Below are positions 21,335-29,562 of a stretch of 64,000 nucleotides of DNA, in pieces. The notes beneath the pieces are model-generated. The model was not told the origin of the DNA. It was given only the letters and a program-made list of their open reading frames with translations, and did not search any database. Numbering within the stretch: the stretch's first letter is position 1; every line of letters starts with the position of its first letter. A program made the translations under genes and the position numbers. This DNA is from CAVVZJ01 sp963752755 (GTDB lineage: Bacteria; Planctomycetota; Planctomycetia; Isosphaerales; Isosphaeraceae). Location of the stretch: NCBI GenBank assembly GCA_963752755.1, contig CAVVZJ010000003.1, positions 248,001-312,000 of the forward strand. Reading direction: 5' to 3'.

Positions 21335-22842
21335 ATGAGCACGGCTGAAGAACCCAAGGCCGCCGCCGAAGCCCAGACCCAGTCCCCGACCGAGACCCCG
21401 GCCCAGGAGGTCAGCCTCCTCGACAAGATCATCGCCGAGGGCCGGCTCGGTCGTGACCAGGAGCAACGAGCGTTCGCTCGCGACCTCATCGGCGAGTTCG
21501 TCGATCAGGTCATGGCCGGTGAGATGAAGGTGTCCAAGGACACCACGGCCATGATCAACGCCCGGGTCGCCCAGATCGACCGCCTGATCTCCACGCAGCT
21601 CAACGCCATCATGCACCATTCCGAATTCCAGAAGCTGGAAGCGTCCTGGCGGGGATTGCACTACCTGGTGCAACAGTCCGAGACGGGGACCATGATGAAG
21701 ATCCGGGTCCTGAACGTCTCGAAGAAGGATCTGCTCCGGGACATGGAACGGGCCCCCGAGTTCGACCAGAGCGCCCTGTTCAAGAAGGTTTACGAGGAGG
21801 AGTTCGGCACCTTCGGCGGCGACCCGTTCGGCGCCCTGATCGGCGACTACGAGTTCGGCAAGCACCCGCAGGACCTCGCCCTCCTGGAGAAGATCTCCAA
21901 CGTCGCCGCCGCGGCGCATGCGCCGTTCATCGCAGCCTCCTCGCCCGACCTGTTCGGCCTGGAGAGCTACACCGAGCTGGGCAACCCCCGCGACCTGGCG
22001 AAGATCTTCAGCACGAGCGACTACGCCAAGTGGCGTTCGTTCCGCGACTCGGACGACGCCCGCTACGTCGGACTCTGCCTGCCGCACATCCTGATGCGGC
22101 TGCCCTACGGCGCAGGCCACCCAGCCGGTCGAGGCGTTCAACTTCGAGGAGGACGTGGACGGCACCGATCACTCCAAGTACCTCTGGGGCAACGCCGCCT
22201 GGGCGATGGCGCACGCGTCTGACCGAGTCGTTCGCCAAGTACCGCTGGTGCGCCACGATCCGCGGCGTCGAGGGTGGCGGCCTGGTCGCGGGGCTGCCGA
22301 CCCACACCTTCAAGACCGACGAGGGCGACGTCGCGCTGAAGTGCCCGACCGAGATCGCGATCACCGACCGCCGCGAGAAGGAACTGTCGGACCTCGGCTT
22401 CATGCCCCTGGTCCACTGCAAGAACACCGACTTCGCCGCGTTCTTCGGCGCCCAGTCGTGCCAGAAGGCCAAGCTCTACGACACCGACGCGGCCAACGCC
22501 AACGCCCGGCTCTCGACCCAGTTGCAATACATCATGGCCGTCTCGCGGATCGCCCACTACCTCAAGGCGATGATGCGCGACAAGATCGGCAGCTTCATGA
22601 GCCGCGACGAATGCGAAACATTCCTCAACCGCTGGATCAACAACTACGTCACCACCGCCGCCGGCGCCTCGCTTGAGGACAAGGCGAAGCGACCGCTGGC
22701 CGACGCCCGCATCGACGTGGTGGAGGTGCCGGGCAAGCCGGGCTGCTACAAGGCCGTCGCCTTCCTGCGGCCCCACTTCCAGCTCGACGAGCTGACCGTC
22801 TCCCTCCGGCTCGTCGCCGAGCTGCCGCCGCCCGCGCAATGA
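21335..22842 (+). CDS. tssC: T6SS contractile sheath large subunit TssC (VipB/ImpC), two frameshifts
   Basis: The start is ATG 21335 with GGAGG 9 nt upstream. The reconstructed length is about 502 aa, as usual. Conserved TssC stretches include LNAIMHHSEFQKLEASWRGL, GDYEFGKHPQDLALLEKI, YVGLCLPHILMRLPYG, KYLWGNAAWAMAH, RLTESFAKYRWCATIRG and LSTQLQYIMAVSRIAHYLK. The frame changes near 22110 (LMRLPYGA then TQPVEAFNFEED in the next frame) and again near 22215 (AWAMAH then RLTESFAKY). Both fit a single extra G beside GCGCA or GCACG. Because both sides of each break are highly conserved and free of stops, I favour consensus error over a dead gene. If the breaks are real, the sheath could not form. 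Confidence 0.93.
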
Positions 22843-22960
22843 GCCGGAACCGAGCGACTTCGTGTCACGCCCCGCGCGGCCCCTCGTAGAAGAGAGCGGT
22901 GTGGGGAAACAAGTTCGACATGAGGCGATTCAAGTCAGATTCCAATGGGAGGGATGAACG

Positions 22961-23452
22961 ATGGCTGCTAACTATTTCTTGAAGTTCAGTCCGGACACCG
23001 ACGTCAAGGGCGAGTCGACGCAGTCGGGCTTCGAGGGTCAGATCGAGATCCTCAGCTTCAGTTGGGGCGTCTCGCAGGCCGGCGGATTCTCCTACGCCGG
23101 TGGCGGCGGCGTCTCGAAGGCCAACCTTCAGGACCTGAGCCTCTCGTTCCGCCAGTGCAAGGCCTCGCCGAAGCTGATGCAGTACTGCGCCAGCGGCAAG
23201 CACCTCGACACGGCGGTCCTGACCTGCCTGAAGCCGACCGGCACGGGCCAGGAGAAGTACCTGGAGATCACCCTGACCGACGTGCTCATCTCCAGCTACC
23301 AGACCGGTGGCAGCGGGGACGACATGCCGGTCGAGTCGATGTCGCTGAACTTCGCCAAGATCGATCAGAAGTACTTCGCCCAGGACGACAAGGGCGCCAC
23401 CAAGGAGGCCGGGACTGGCACGTACGACCAGTCCAAGGCGGTCACGAAGTGA
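22961..23452 (+). CDS. hcp: T6SS tube protein Hcp (TssD)
   Basis: A 163-aa Hcp-family protein. The start ATG 22961 follows GGGAGG by about 8 nt, the strongest ribosome binding site in the operon. Family features are the opening NYFLKFSPDTDVKGES, the QIEILSFSWGVSQ strand, the KYLEITLTDVLISSYQTGG core and VESMSLNFAKIDQKY near the end. Hcp hexamers stack to form the inner tube fired by the sheath. It lies between tssC (118 bp) and tssE (107 bp). The downstream gap contains a stem-loop that may raise Hcp output relative to the baseplate genes. Confidence 0.96.
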   Translation: MAANYFLKFSPDTDVKGESTQSGFEGQIEILSFSWGVSQAGGFSYAGGGGVSKANLQDLSLSFRQCKASPKLMQYCASGKHLDTAVLTCLKPTGTGQEKYLEITLTDVLISSYQTGGSGDDMPVESMSLNFAKIDQKYFAQDDKGATKEAGTGTYDQSKAVTK

Positions 23453-23487
23453 CAGCGGCCGGCCGACGGCCCCTCCGACCTGACCGC

Positions 23488-23521
23488 GCCGACCGGGAGC
23501 GTTCCACGCTTGCCGGTCGGC
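23488..23521 (+). promoter_or_regulatory. Stem-loop between hcp and tssE
   Basis: A 9-bp outer stem (GCCGACCGG at 23488-23496 pairing with CCGGTCGGC at 23513-23521) encloses a 4-bp inner stem AGCG/CGCT with a five-base loop. It begins 36 nt after the hcp stop. No U-tract follows, so it is more likely an attenuator or mRNA-stabilising hairpin than a full terminator. Confidence 0.5.
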
Positions 23522-23559
23522 CTCGCCTGGTAAACCGCGGCGCGTCGGGAGTCTGGTGC

Positions 23560-24045
23560 ATGGCACGACCCGGACCGGAGCAGGATCTGGTCGCCTCGGT
23601 CCTCGACCGCTTGATCGACCGCGAGCCGCGGACGACCACCGAGCCGGAGCCCCGGCGATCGACGGGCCTCGCTCAGCTCAAGGAGGCCGTCAAGCGCGAC
23701 CTGGAATGGCTTCTGAACACCCGCCGACTGATCGTCGAGCCGCCGGACGACACGCCCCAGCTCGGCAACTCGCTGTTGACGTACGGTCTGCCCGACTTCA
23801 CCCACGCCAACCTCGGCCTGCTGGAGAACAAGGGCGAACTGCGTCGGATCATCGAGGAGGCGATCGCCCGGTTCGAGCCCCGGCTGAGCCACGTCGCCGT
23901 GACGATGCTCGAAGGCTCCCCGACCGATCGCAGCCTCCGCTTCCGGATCGACGCGGTCCTCGACGTCGAGCCGTCCCCGGAGGCCATCTCCTTCGACTCA
24001 CGGCTCCAGATCCCGACCAACGCCATCGTGGTGAAGGAAGCCTGA
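23560..24045 (+). CDS. tssE: T6SS baseplate protein TssE (gp25-like lysozyme fold)
   Basis: A 161-aa protein starting at ATG 23560, with GGGAG about 8 nt upstream. It has the gp25-like layout: an N-terminal VLDRLIDREP segment, then LKEAVKRDLEWLLNTRR, NSLLTYGLPDF, and IEEAIARFEPRLSHVAVTML followed by FRIDAVLDVE. This matches TssE proteins, which join the baseplate to the sheath. The open frame extends far upstream, but that part is out of register with hcp and not protein-like. Its stop is 5 bp before the tssF start. Confidence 0.93.
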   Translation: MARPGPEQDLVASVLDRLIDREPRTTTEPEPRRSTGLAQLKEAVKRDLEWLLNTRRLIVEPPDDTPQLGNSLLTYGLPDFTHANLGLLENKGELRRIIEEAIARFEPRLSHVAVTMLEGSPTDRSLRFRIDAVLDVEPSPEAISFDSRLQIPTNAIVVKEA

Positions 24046-24050
24046 TTCTC

Positions 24051-25882
24051 ATGGATGATGAGCTGCTGGCTTACTACAACAACGAGCTGGTTTACCTGCG
24101 CGAGCTGGGAGCCGACTTCGCTCGCCGCTACCCCAAGGTGGCCGGCCGGCTCCAGCTCGAATCGGACAAGTGCGAGGACCCGCACGTCGAGCGCCTCCTG
24201 GAAGGCTTCGCCTTCCTCGCGGCGCGGGTTCGCAAGAAGCTCGACGACGATTATCCCGAGATCGCCGAGGCGTTGCTGGGGGTCCTTTACCCGCACTACC
24301 TCCGCCCCTTGCCGTCGATGGCGATCGTCCAGATGCTCCCGCCCCCCGACGGCGGCCCGAAGCTGCCGGGCGGCCACACGATCGGCCGTGGAACGGAGGT
24401 CCTGACGCGGACGGTGCAAGGGTCCCCTTGCCAGTTCCGAACCGCCTACCCGGTGACGCTCTGGCCGATCGGGGTCGAGTCGGCCCGGCTCCAGCATGAC
24501 CGCGTCACGGTCGCCGGCAAGCCGCCGGAGGCCGTCGGCCTGATCCAGATTCGGCTCAAGAGTCTGGGCGGCGTCGGCTTCGAAGCGTTGAACCTCGACC
24601 GCCTGCGGTTCTATCTCGACGGCGAGCCGACCGTGGTGCATGCCGTCCATGCCGCCTTGCTCAATCAGTGCTGCGGGGTGGTCGTCCAGGCCCGCGACGG
24701 CGGCGTCGCCGGGCCGTCGGTCGCGCTGGCGAAAGAGGCGATTCGGCCGGTCGGCTTCGAGATCGACGAGGGGATGTTCCCCTATCCGAAGCGGTCGTTT
24801 CCGGGCTACCGGCTGCTCCAGGAATACTTCGCCTTCCCCGAAAAGTTCCTCTTCTTCGATCTGACCGGCCTCGAACGGGCCCGCGGCGCCCTCCGGGGCG
24901 AGGCGGTGGACCTGCTCTTCTTCCTCAACCGCTCGCCGCGTTCGGAGGTCTCGGTCGATGCCGAGAACTTCCGGCTCGGCTGCACGCCGGTCGCGAACCT
25001 CTTCGAGCAGGTCTGCGAGCCGATCTCCCTGACCCATCGCCGGCCCGAATACCGCGTGGTGCCCGACGTCCACCGGCCCGACGCCACCGAGGTTTACGAG
25101 ATCCGGTCGGTCACGTCCGCGGGCGGCTACCTCGACGAGCCGGTCGAATACGAGCCCTTTTACGCCTTGCGACATGAGACGTCGGCCGGCGCCCTGCAGA
25201 GGCCGTACTGGATCGCCTCGCGAAGGCCGTCGCCGAGGCGGGGCGACGCGGGGACCGAGCTTTCCCTGAGCTTCGTCGATCCCGGCTTCCGACCGACCCG
25301 GCCGGCGACGGACGCCGTGACCGTGCGGGCGACCTGCACCAATCGCGACCTGCCGGCCAAGCTGCCGTTCGGCGGCGAGCAGTCCGACTTCCAGCTCGCC
25401 GCGCCGGGGCCGGTCGGCGCCTGCGATGCGTCCGCAAGCCGACCGTCTCGCAGAGGCCGCCGCTGGGCCGCGGGCTCCAGCGGCGCCTCATCTCGCATCT
25501 GTCGTTGAACCACCTCTCGTTGACCGACAACGAGCAAGGGCTCGACGCCCTCCGGTCGATCCTCCACCTGTACGACTTCGCCGATCTCGCGGTCTCGCGG
25601 CAGCAGATCGAGGGGATCATCGGCCTCTCCAGCCGCCGGACGGCGGCGCGGACGGGTCGGGGGATCGGCAACGCGGTCTGTCTCGGCGTGGAGGTCGAGT
25701 TGACGTTCGACGAGTCGTTTTACGTCGGCAGCGGCGTCTATCTGCTGGCGAGCGTGCTGGAGCGGTTTCTGGGACTCTATACCACGATCAACTCATTCAC
25801 GCGACTGGTCGCCCGGACCCGCCAGCGCGAGGGGATCTTGAAGCGATGGCCGCCACGCGCCGGCGACCGGCCACTCCTCTAG
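24051..25882 (+). CDS. tssF: T6SS baseplate protein TssF (VasA), one frameshift
   Basis: Starts at ATG 24051 (MDDELLAYYNNELVYLREL), with GAAGGAAG upstream overlapping the end of tssE. The reconstructed length is about 610 aa, normal for TssF. Conserved segments are FARRYPKVAGRLQL, DPHVERLLEGFAFLAARV, LGVLYPHYLRPLPSM and LFFFLNR. The C-terminal half has LISHLSLNHLSL and FVGSGVYLLASVLERFLGLY-type sequence. The frame shifts near 25425 (PVGA then LRCVRKPTVSQRPPLGRGL), best explained by loss of one C from a C run. TssF forms the baseplate wedge with TssG, whose gene overlaps this one by 37 bp. Confidence 0.93.
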
Positions 25883-26874
25883 ACGAGGAGCTGTTCGGCG
25901 AGCCTTACCGGTTCGGGTTCTTCCAGGCGGTCCGCCTGCTCGAACGGCTCCATCCCGGGGCGGTCCCGGTCGGCCGGGCCGGTCCCGCGGGGCGCGAGGT
26001 GGTCCGCTTCCGCTCGTGGCAGTCGCTGGCCTTCCCCCCGAGCGAGCTCCGGGAGCTTCGGGCGGAGAGTGAGCCAGGCCGGCCCCCCGTGCTGACCGTC
26101 GCCTTCCTGGGCCTGACGGGGCCGCTCGGGGTCTTGCCGCACTCCTACGGCGAGCTGATCCTCGAACGGGCCCGCGCCGGCGACCACACGACGGCGGCCT
26201 TCTTCGACCTGTTCAACCACCGGATGATCTCGCTCTTTTACCGGGCCTGGGCGAAGTACCGCCCCTTCCTGGCTTACGAGCGTGGCGAGGGCGACCAGGC
26301 CGCCCGGCATCTCTTCGACCTGATCGGCCTGGGGCTGGAGCCGGTCCGGAACCGGAACGCCTTCCCCGACGTGGCCCTGCTCTACTACGCCGGCTTCTTC
26401 GCGAGGCGGCCGAGGCCGGCGGTCGGCCTGGAGCGGCTGCTCGCGGAGTATTTCGGCATGCCGGTCGAGGTCCGACAGTTCCAGGGTCGCTGGCTCCGTC
26501 TCGATCCCGACGACCGCTCGCGCCTGGGAGCCGGAGGCATCAACAACGGCCTGGGGACAAGCCTGCTGCTCGGGGCGAAGGTCTGGGACGAGCAAGGGCA
26601 GTTCCGCCTCCGGGTCGGCCCGCTCGACTACGGACGTTTCCTCGCCTTCTCGCCCGACGGGGAAGCCTTCCGCGTCCTCGTGCAGCTCACACGGCAATAT
26701 GTGGACACGGAACTCGATTTTGACGTTCAGCTCATCCTGGCCGCCGCCGAGGTGCCCGCCTGCCGGCTCGACCGCAAGGCCCCGGCCCGTCCGCGCCTCG
26801 GCCGCAACGCCTGGCTCAAGAGCCGGGAATTCGAGCGCGACGCCGAGGAGGCCGTCTTCGCGGCGGGCGTCTGA
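25846..26874 (+). CDS. tssG: T6SS baseplate protein TssG (VasB)
   Basis: A 342-aa protein starting at ATG 25846 inside the end of tssF. TssG hallmarks include PYRFGFFQAVRLLERLHPG near residues 22-40, VRFRSWQSLAFPPSELREL, FLGLTGPLGVLPHSYGELIL, FFDLFNHRMISLFYRAWAKY and LLAEYFGMPVEVRQFQGRW. The frame is intact. TssG joins TssF and TssE in the wedge complex. The stop is only 6 bp from the convergent stop of the DUF6402-like gene, so the structural operon and the vgrG module meet tail to tail with almost no space for separate terminators. Confidence 0.95.
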   Translation: MAATRRRPATPLDEELFGEPYRFGFFQAVRLLERLHPGAVPVGRAGPAGREVVRFRSWQSLAFPPSELRELRAESEPGRPPVLTVAFLGLTGPLGVLPHSYGELILERARAGDHTTAAFFDLFNHRMISLFYRAWAKYRPFLAYERGEGDQAARHLFDLIGLGLEPVRNRNAFPDVALLYYAGFFARRPRPAVGLERLLAEYFGMPVEVRQFQGRWLRLDPDDRSRLGAGGINNGLGTSLLLGAKVWDEQGQFRLRVGPLDYGRFLAFSPDGEAFRVLVQLTRQYVDTELDFDVQLILAAAEVPACRLDRKAPARPRLGRNAWLKSREFERDAEEAVFAAGV

Positions 26875-26880
26875 GGCCGC

Positions 26881-27921
26881 TCAGGGGACCGGGATCAACC
26901 GCTTCGCCGCGATGAGCTTGATCGGCGAGAGGGCCAGGAAGTCGCCGCCGCGGCCGGTCGCGTCGCGGTAGCGGCGGAAGGTCGCGTTCTCGACGTTGAC
27001 GCTCTCGCCGTAGGTCACGCCGTCGAATAGCCAGCTATCGAGGGCGTAAGCCCGGTTGCCCCAGACCTTCTGATTCTTCAGGTCCCAGTTGCCGAGGTAC
27101 TGCCAGCCGTTGAACTCGTAGAGGTCGCCGGCATAAACGCCGACGGCGTCGATCACGATCAGGGCCTGATACCGAGCCCGGAGCGTCTCCACGAGCGGGG
27201 TGTCTTGCTGCGACTCCGGGAGGCTGGAAGGGCTTGGATTCAGCGAGGAGAGTCGGGGGCGGAGGTCCTTCAGGCGGCTGGCAAACTGGTCGGCGGCGAT
27301 CGTCTCGCCCCGGTACATGGCGTAATAGCCGAAGTCGGCCAGAGCGGCCACCAGGTCGTTGAGCCTGGCCAGGTCGTGAGGCACCTGGACGGGCAGGTTC
27401 TGGAGTTGATCCTCGGCGATGCGGTCCCGGAACTTCTCCGGCCCGAGGCCGTCGGCGAGGAACGTGCCGAACGGTCCGCGACGGCCGCCGTAGGTCTTGA
27501 CGATCTGACGGCAAGCAGCGTCGTTGAACAGGCGATCGTCCACGAAAGTCCGGAAGGCGGACTTCGCCTCGGCGAACCCGCCCTGTCGGTCTCGGCCGAG
27601 CAGCCAGTCCCAGGAGAGGACGTAGATCCGGATGCAATCGTTGTCCGTGTTGGCGCTGATGGTGGCCTTGTCGAGCTTCGGATCGAGCCGGGCGACGCAG
27701 GCCTTGCCCGCGATCCAGAATCGTAGGAACGACTCACCGACGGTCCAGCCGTTGGCGGCGAAGACGGGGAGCAGTCGGCTGACGTCGAAGATGTCCGGCG
27801 GCAAGGCGGGGGCCTTGCGGTCGTCGGGCGCGGAGGTGCGGTTCCGTGCCTGGGTCTGGGGGTCGATCGTCGGGGCGTTGGTCTCGCCGCCGAGCGGACC
27901 TCGTCCACGCGGGTCAGCCAT
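26881..27921 (-). CDS. DUF6402-like protein, last gene of the vgrG module
   Basis: A 346-aa protein starting at 27921 (GGGGAG upstream). I see no signal peptide and no membrane segment. Its pattern resembles DUF6402 proteins, which occur in T6SS loci: LLPVFAANGWTVGESFLRFW near residue 50, IRIYVLSWDWLL, LYEFNGWQYLGNWD, then ATFRRYRDATGRGGDFLALS at the C-terminus. The family assignment is from memory of these motifs and is moderate. Function is not known to me. Its place at the end of vgrG-DUF6931-PAAR-unknown makes it a candidate effector or spike-associated cargo. It follows the 181-aa gene by 26 bp. Confidence 0.65.
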   Translation of the reverse strand: MADPRGRGPLGGETNAPTIDPQTQARNRTSAPDDRKAPALPPDIFDVSRLLPVFAANGWTVGESFLRFWIAGKACVARLDPKLDKATISANTDNDCIRIYVLSWDWLLGRDRQGGFAEAKSAFRTFVDDRLFNDAACRQIVKTYGGRRGPFGTFLADGLGPEKFRDRIAEDQLQNLPVQVPHDLARLNDLVAALADFGYYAMYRGETIAADQFASRLKDLRPRLSSLNPSPSSLPESQQDTPLVETLRARYQALIVIDAVGVYAGDLYEFNGWQYLGNWDLKNQKVWGNRAYALDSWLFDGVTYGESVNVENATFRRYRDATGRGGDFLALSPIKLIAAKRLIPVP

Positions 27922-27947
27922 GGCCGACAGTCTCCCCGGCCGCTGGC

Positions 27948-28493
27948 TCAGTAGAGCTGTTGGCTCTGGATGGTCTTCTGCTTCTGGACCAGAATCGCAC
28001 GGCTGAAAAGCGCGGTTCGGCCGTTGCGGTCGCTGATGTTCGGGATGAAGAGCTGCTCGACGTCGGGCCAGCCGGGCAGGGTGATGAACAGGCCGTTCGG
28101 AGCCATCTCGCGGTACTGGGTGCGGCCGGGTCCCGAGAAGACATTGATCTCACTGAGAACATGGGCCTTGATGACCACGTCAACACGGCTCCAGCTCTGC
28201 TGCACGGCGACCGCTGACCGGCCGATGAAGCCGAGGCTCAGCGAGTCTTCGCCGTGGACGAGTCGCCCCTGCTCGAAAACGCGGTTAATCTGTCGGTAAT
28301 CCTGTTCCAGCATCCACCAGGGCGAAGCGGCCCAGCGGTCGCTGGGGATGGGTGTGCCGTCGTGACGTTTCGTGCTGGCGAACCGGAACAGGATCTGGCC
28401 GGCGTCCAGCGTGACGACCCGGATCTGACGCATGCCCTGGCGGGCCGCCTCGGGAGCGTCGGAGGGCTTCAGACTGGGGTTCAGGGGAGGCAT
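27948..28493 (-). CDS. Unknown protein of the vgrG module (181 aa)
   Basis: I do not recognise this family. The 181-aa protein starts at 28493 (AGGA upstream), lacks a signal peptide and is hydrophilic. Visible features are IRVVTLDAGQILFRFAS near residue 24, a Trp-rich stretch DRWAASPWWMLEQDYRQINR, and a beta-rich second half (GRSAVAVQQSWSRVDVVIKA, INVFSGPGRTQYREM). It sits 26 bp after PAAR and 26 bp before the DUF6402-like gene. In T6SS vgrG operons this position is typical of an effector or its partner. It could be a toxin, an adaptor or an immunity protein. Toxin-immunity pairing with the DUF6402-like gene is conceivable but unproven. Confidence 0.7.
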   Translation of the reverse strand: MPPLNPSLKPSDAPEAARQGMRQIRVVTLDAGQILFRFASTKRHDGTPIPSDRWAASPWWMLEQDYRQINRVFEQGRLVHGEDSLSLGFIGRSAVAVQQSWSRVDVVIKAHVLSEINVFSGPGRTQYREMAPNGLFITLPGWPDVEQLFIPNISDRNGRTALFSRAILVQKQKTIQSQQLY

Positions 28494-28519
28494 GGGGGGA
28501 GTTCCTGCAGGTCGTTTGG

Positions 28520-28819
28520 CTAGCTGATCAGGACCGTGGGATAGCCGGCGGCGATCGTGCCGCCGTGGGCGGTCATGTCACCCATACGGGCGGCGGGCTG
28601 ACCGCCGATCAGGACCGTGAAGCTACCCAGCGCGATCACGTCGGGCGGCCCGACGCAGACGGCCATGTCGCCGACCCGGGCCGCGGGCAGGCCGCCGATC
28701 AGGACGGTGACGGCTCCCGGTGGCAGGATCGGGCCACCGACGTGAGGGATCGGTGGTACACCGGGCGTGACCATCGGGCAGACGTGCATGTCGGTGATCC
28801 GGGCAGCGGGCTGCGGCAT
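28520..28819 (-). CDS. PAAR-domain T6SS spike tip protein
   Basis: A 99-aa stand-alone PAAR protein starting at 28819 with GGAGG upstream. It shows PAAR features: two copies of the LIGGxPAARxGDM signature (residues about 40-52 and 70-82), preceded by AARITDMHVCP at the N-terminus, and conserved His and Cys residues that would bind zinc at the tip (HVC, VCVG, AHGG). No toxin extension is fused, so cargo would be carried non-covalently. PAAR caps the VgrG trimer. It lies 15 bp after the DUF6931-like gene. Confidence 0.93.
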   Translation of the reverse strand: MPQPAARITDMHVCPMVTPGVPPIPHVGGPILPPGAVTVLIGGLPAARVGDMAVCVGPPDVIALGSFTVLIGGQPAARMGDMTAHGGTIAAGYPTVLIS

Positions 28820-28834
28820 GGTGGTCCTCCCGAG

Positions 28835-29500
28835 TTATTCCCAGGTGTCGAGAAACCGCGAACTGGCGCCGCGTTGCGTGGGCTCGCCGGACTTCGGGAC
28901 CGCGTCCGGATTTGGCGCGGAGGCCCAGCGGTCGGAGCCGGCGGCGACGGCCAGACCGAGGTCGAGGAACTTGCGGAACCGATCGGGGGCGTGCTGCGGC
29001 TCGATGGCGACGGCGGCGATCATCACGGCGCCCGTGACACCGCGGGCGGTCAGATCGTCAGCGGGAGGGACCACGGGCAAGCCCTCAGGGGCGAGGCTGC
29101 CACCGCTCCAGAAGGCCGCCATCGCGGCGCAGCCGGCGGGCGTTCCGGCGCCGGCTGACTCGCCAGCGGCGCCGGCAGCGCGACGGTTGGTCTCGGAGGG
29201 GTCGGCGGCCCACTGTTCCGCGGCTTCGAGCGCCACGCTGGCCGGGTCCGGCGCGGCGGACACCGCGGTCAACGGCCCCTGTCGGACGCAGCGGCAGGCC
29301 CACCAGACGGCCTGTCGCTTCGGCAGGGCGAAGGCGAGGTAGCGGACCGCCTCGGGAAACAGGGCGGCCTCGCGGAGCCGGTCGATCAGGACCGGGCCGT
29401 CGGGGGCATCCGCCGCGAGATCGGCCGTCTCGGGCGGCAGGCCGGCGCGGCGGACCGTCTCGGCCACGGGCGGCCAGTCGTGCGGCCCCGCCCGACTCAT
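28835..29500 (-). CDS. DUF6931-like protein of the vgrG module
   Basis: A 221-aa soluble protein starting at 29500 (GGGAGA upstream). Its pattern resembles DUF6931, a T6SS-associated family: an N-terminal AETVRRAGL segment, EAVRYLAFALPKRQAVWWAC near residue 50, then EAAEQWAADPSETNRRAA. The C-terminal part (GVTGAVMIAAVAIEP) is Ala-rich and helical. There is no signal peptide. Position between vgrG and PAAR is where adaptor or chaperone genes usually sit, so I infer a role in loading the spike or cargo. The family call is from recalled motifs and is moderate. Confidence 0.65.
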   Translation of the reverse strand: MSRAGPHDWPPVAETVRRAGLPPETADLAADAPDGPVLIDRLREAALFPEAVRYLAFALPKRQAVWWACRCVRQGPLTAVSAAPDPASVALEAAEQWAADPSETNRRAAGAAGESAGAGTPAGCAAMAAFWSGGSLAPEGLPVVPPADDLTARGVTGAVMIAAVAIEPQHAPDRFRKFLDLGLAVAAGSDRWASAPNPDAVPKSGEPTQRGASSRFLDTWE

Positions 29501-29562
29501 GGGTGTCTCCCGTGCTGTGCGATCATCCTGGCCTCCAGGGTCAGCGTGTGAGGGAACGCGGA

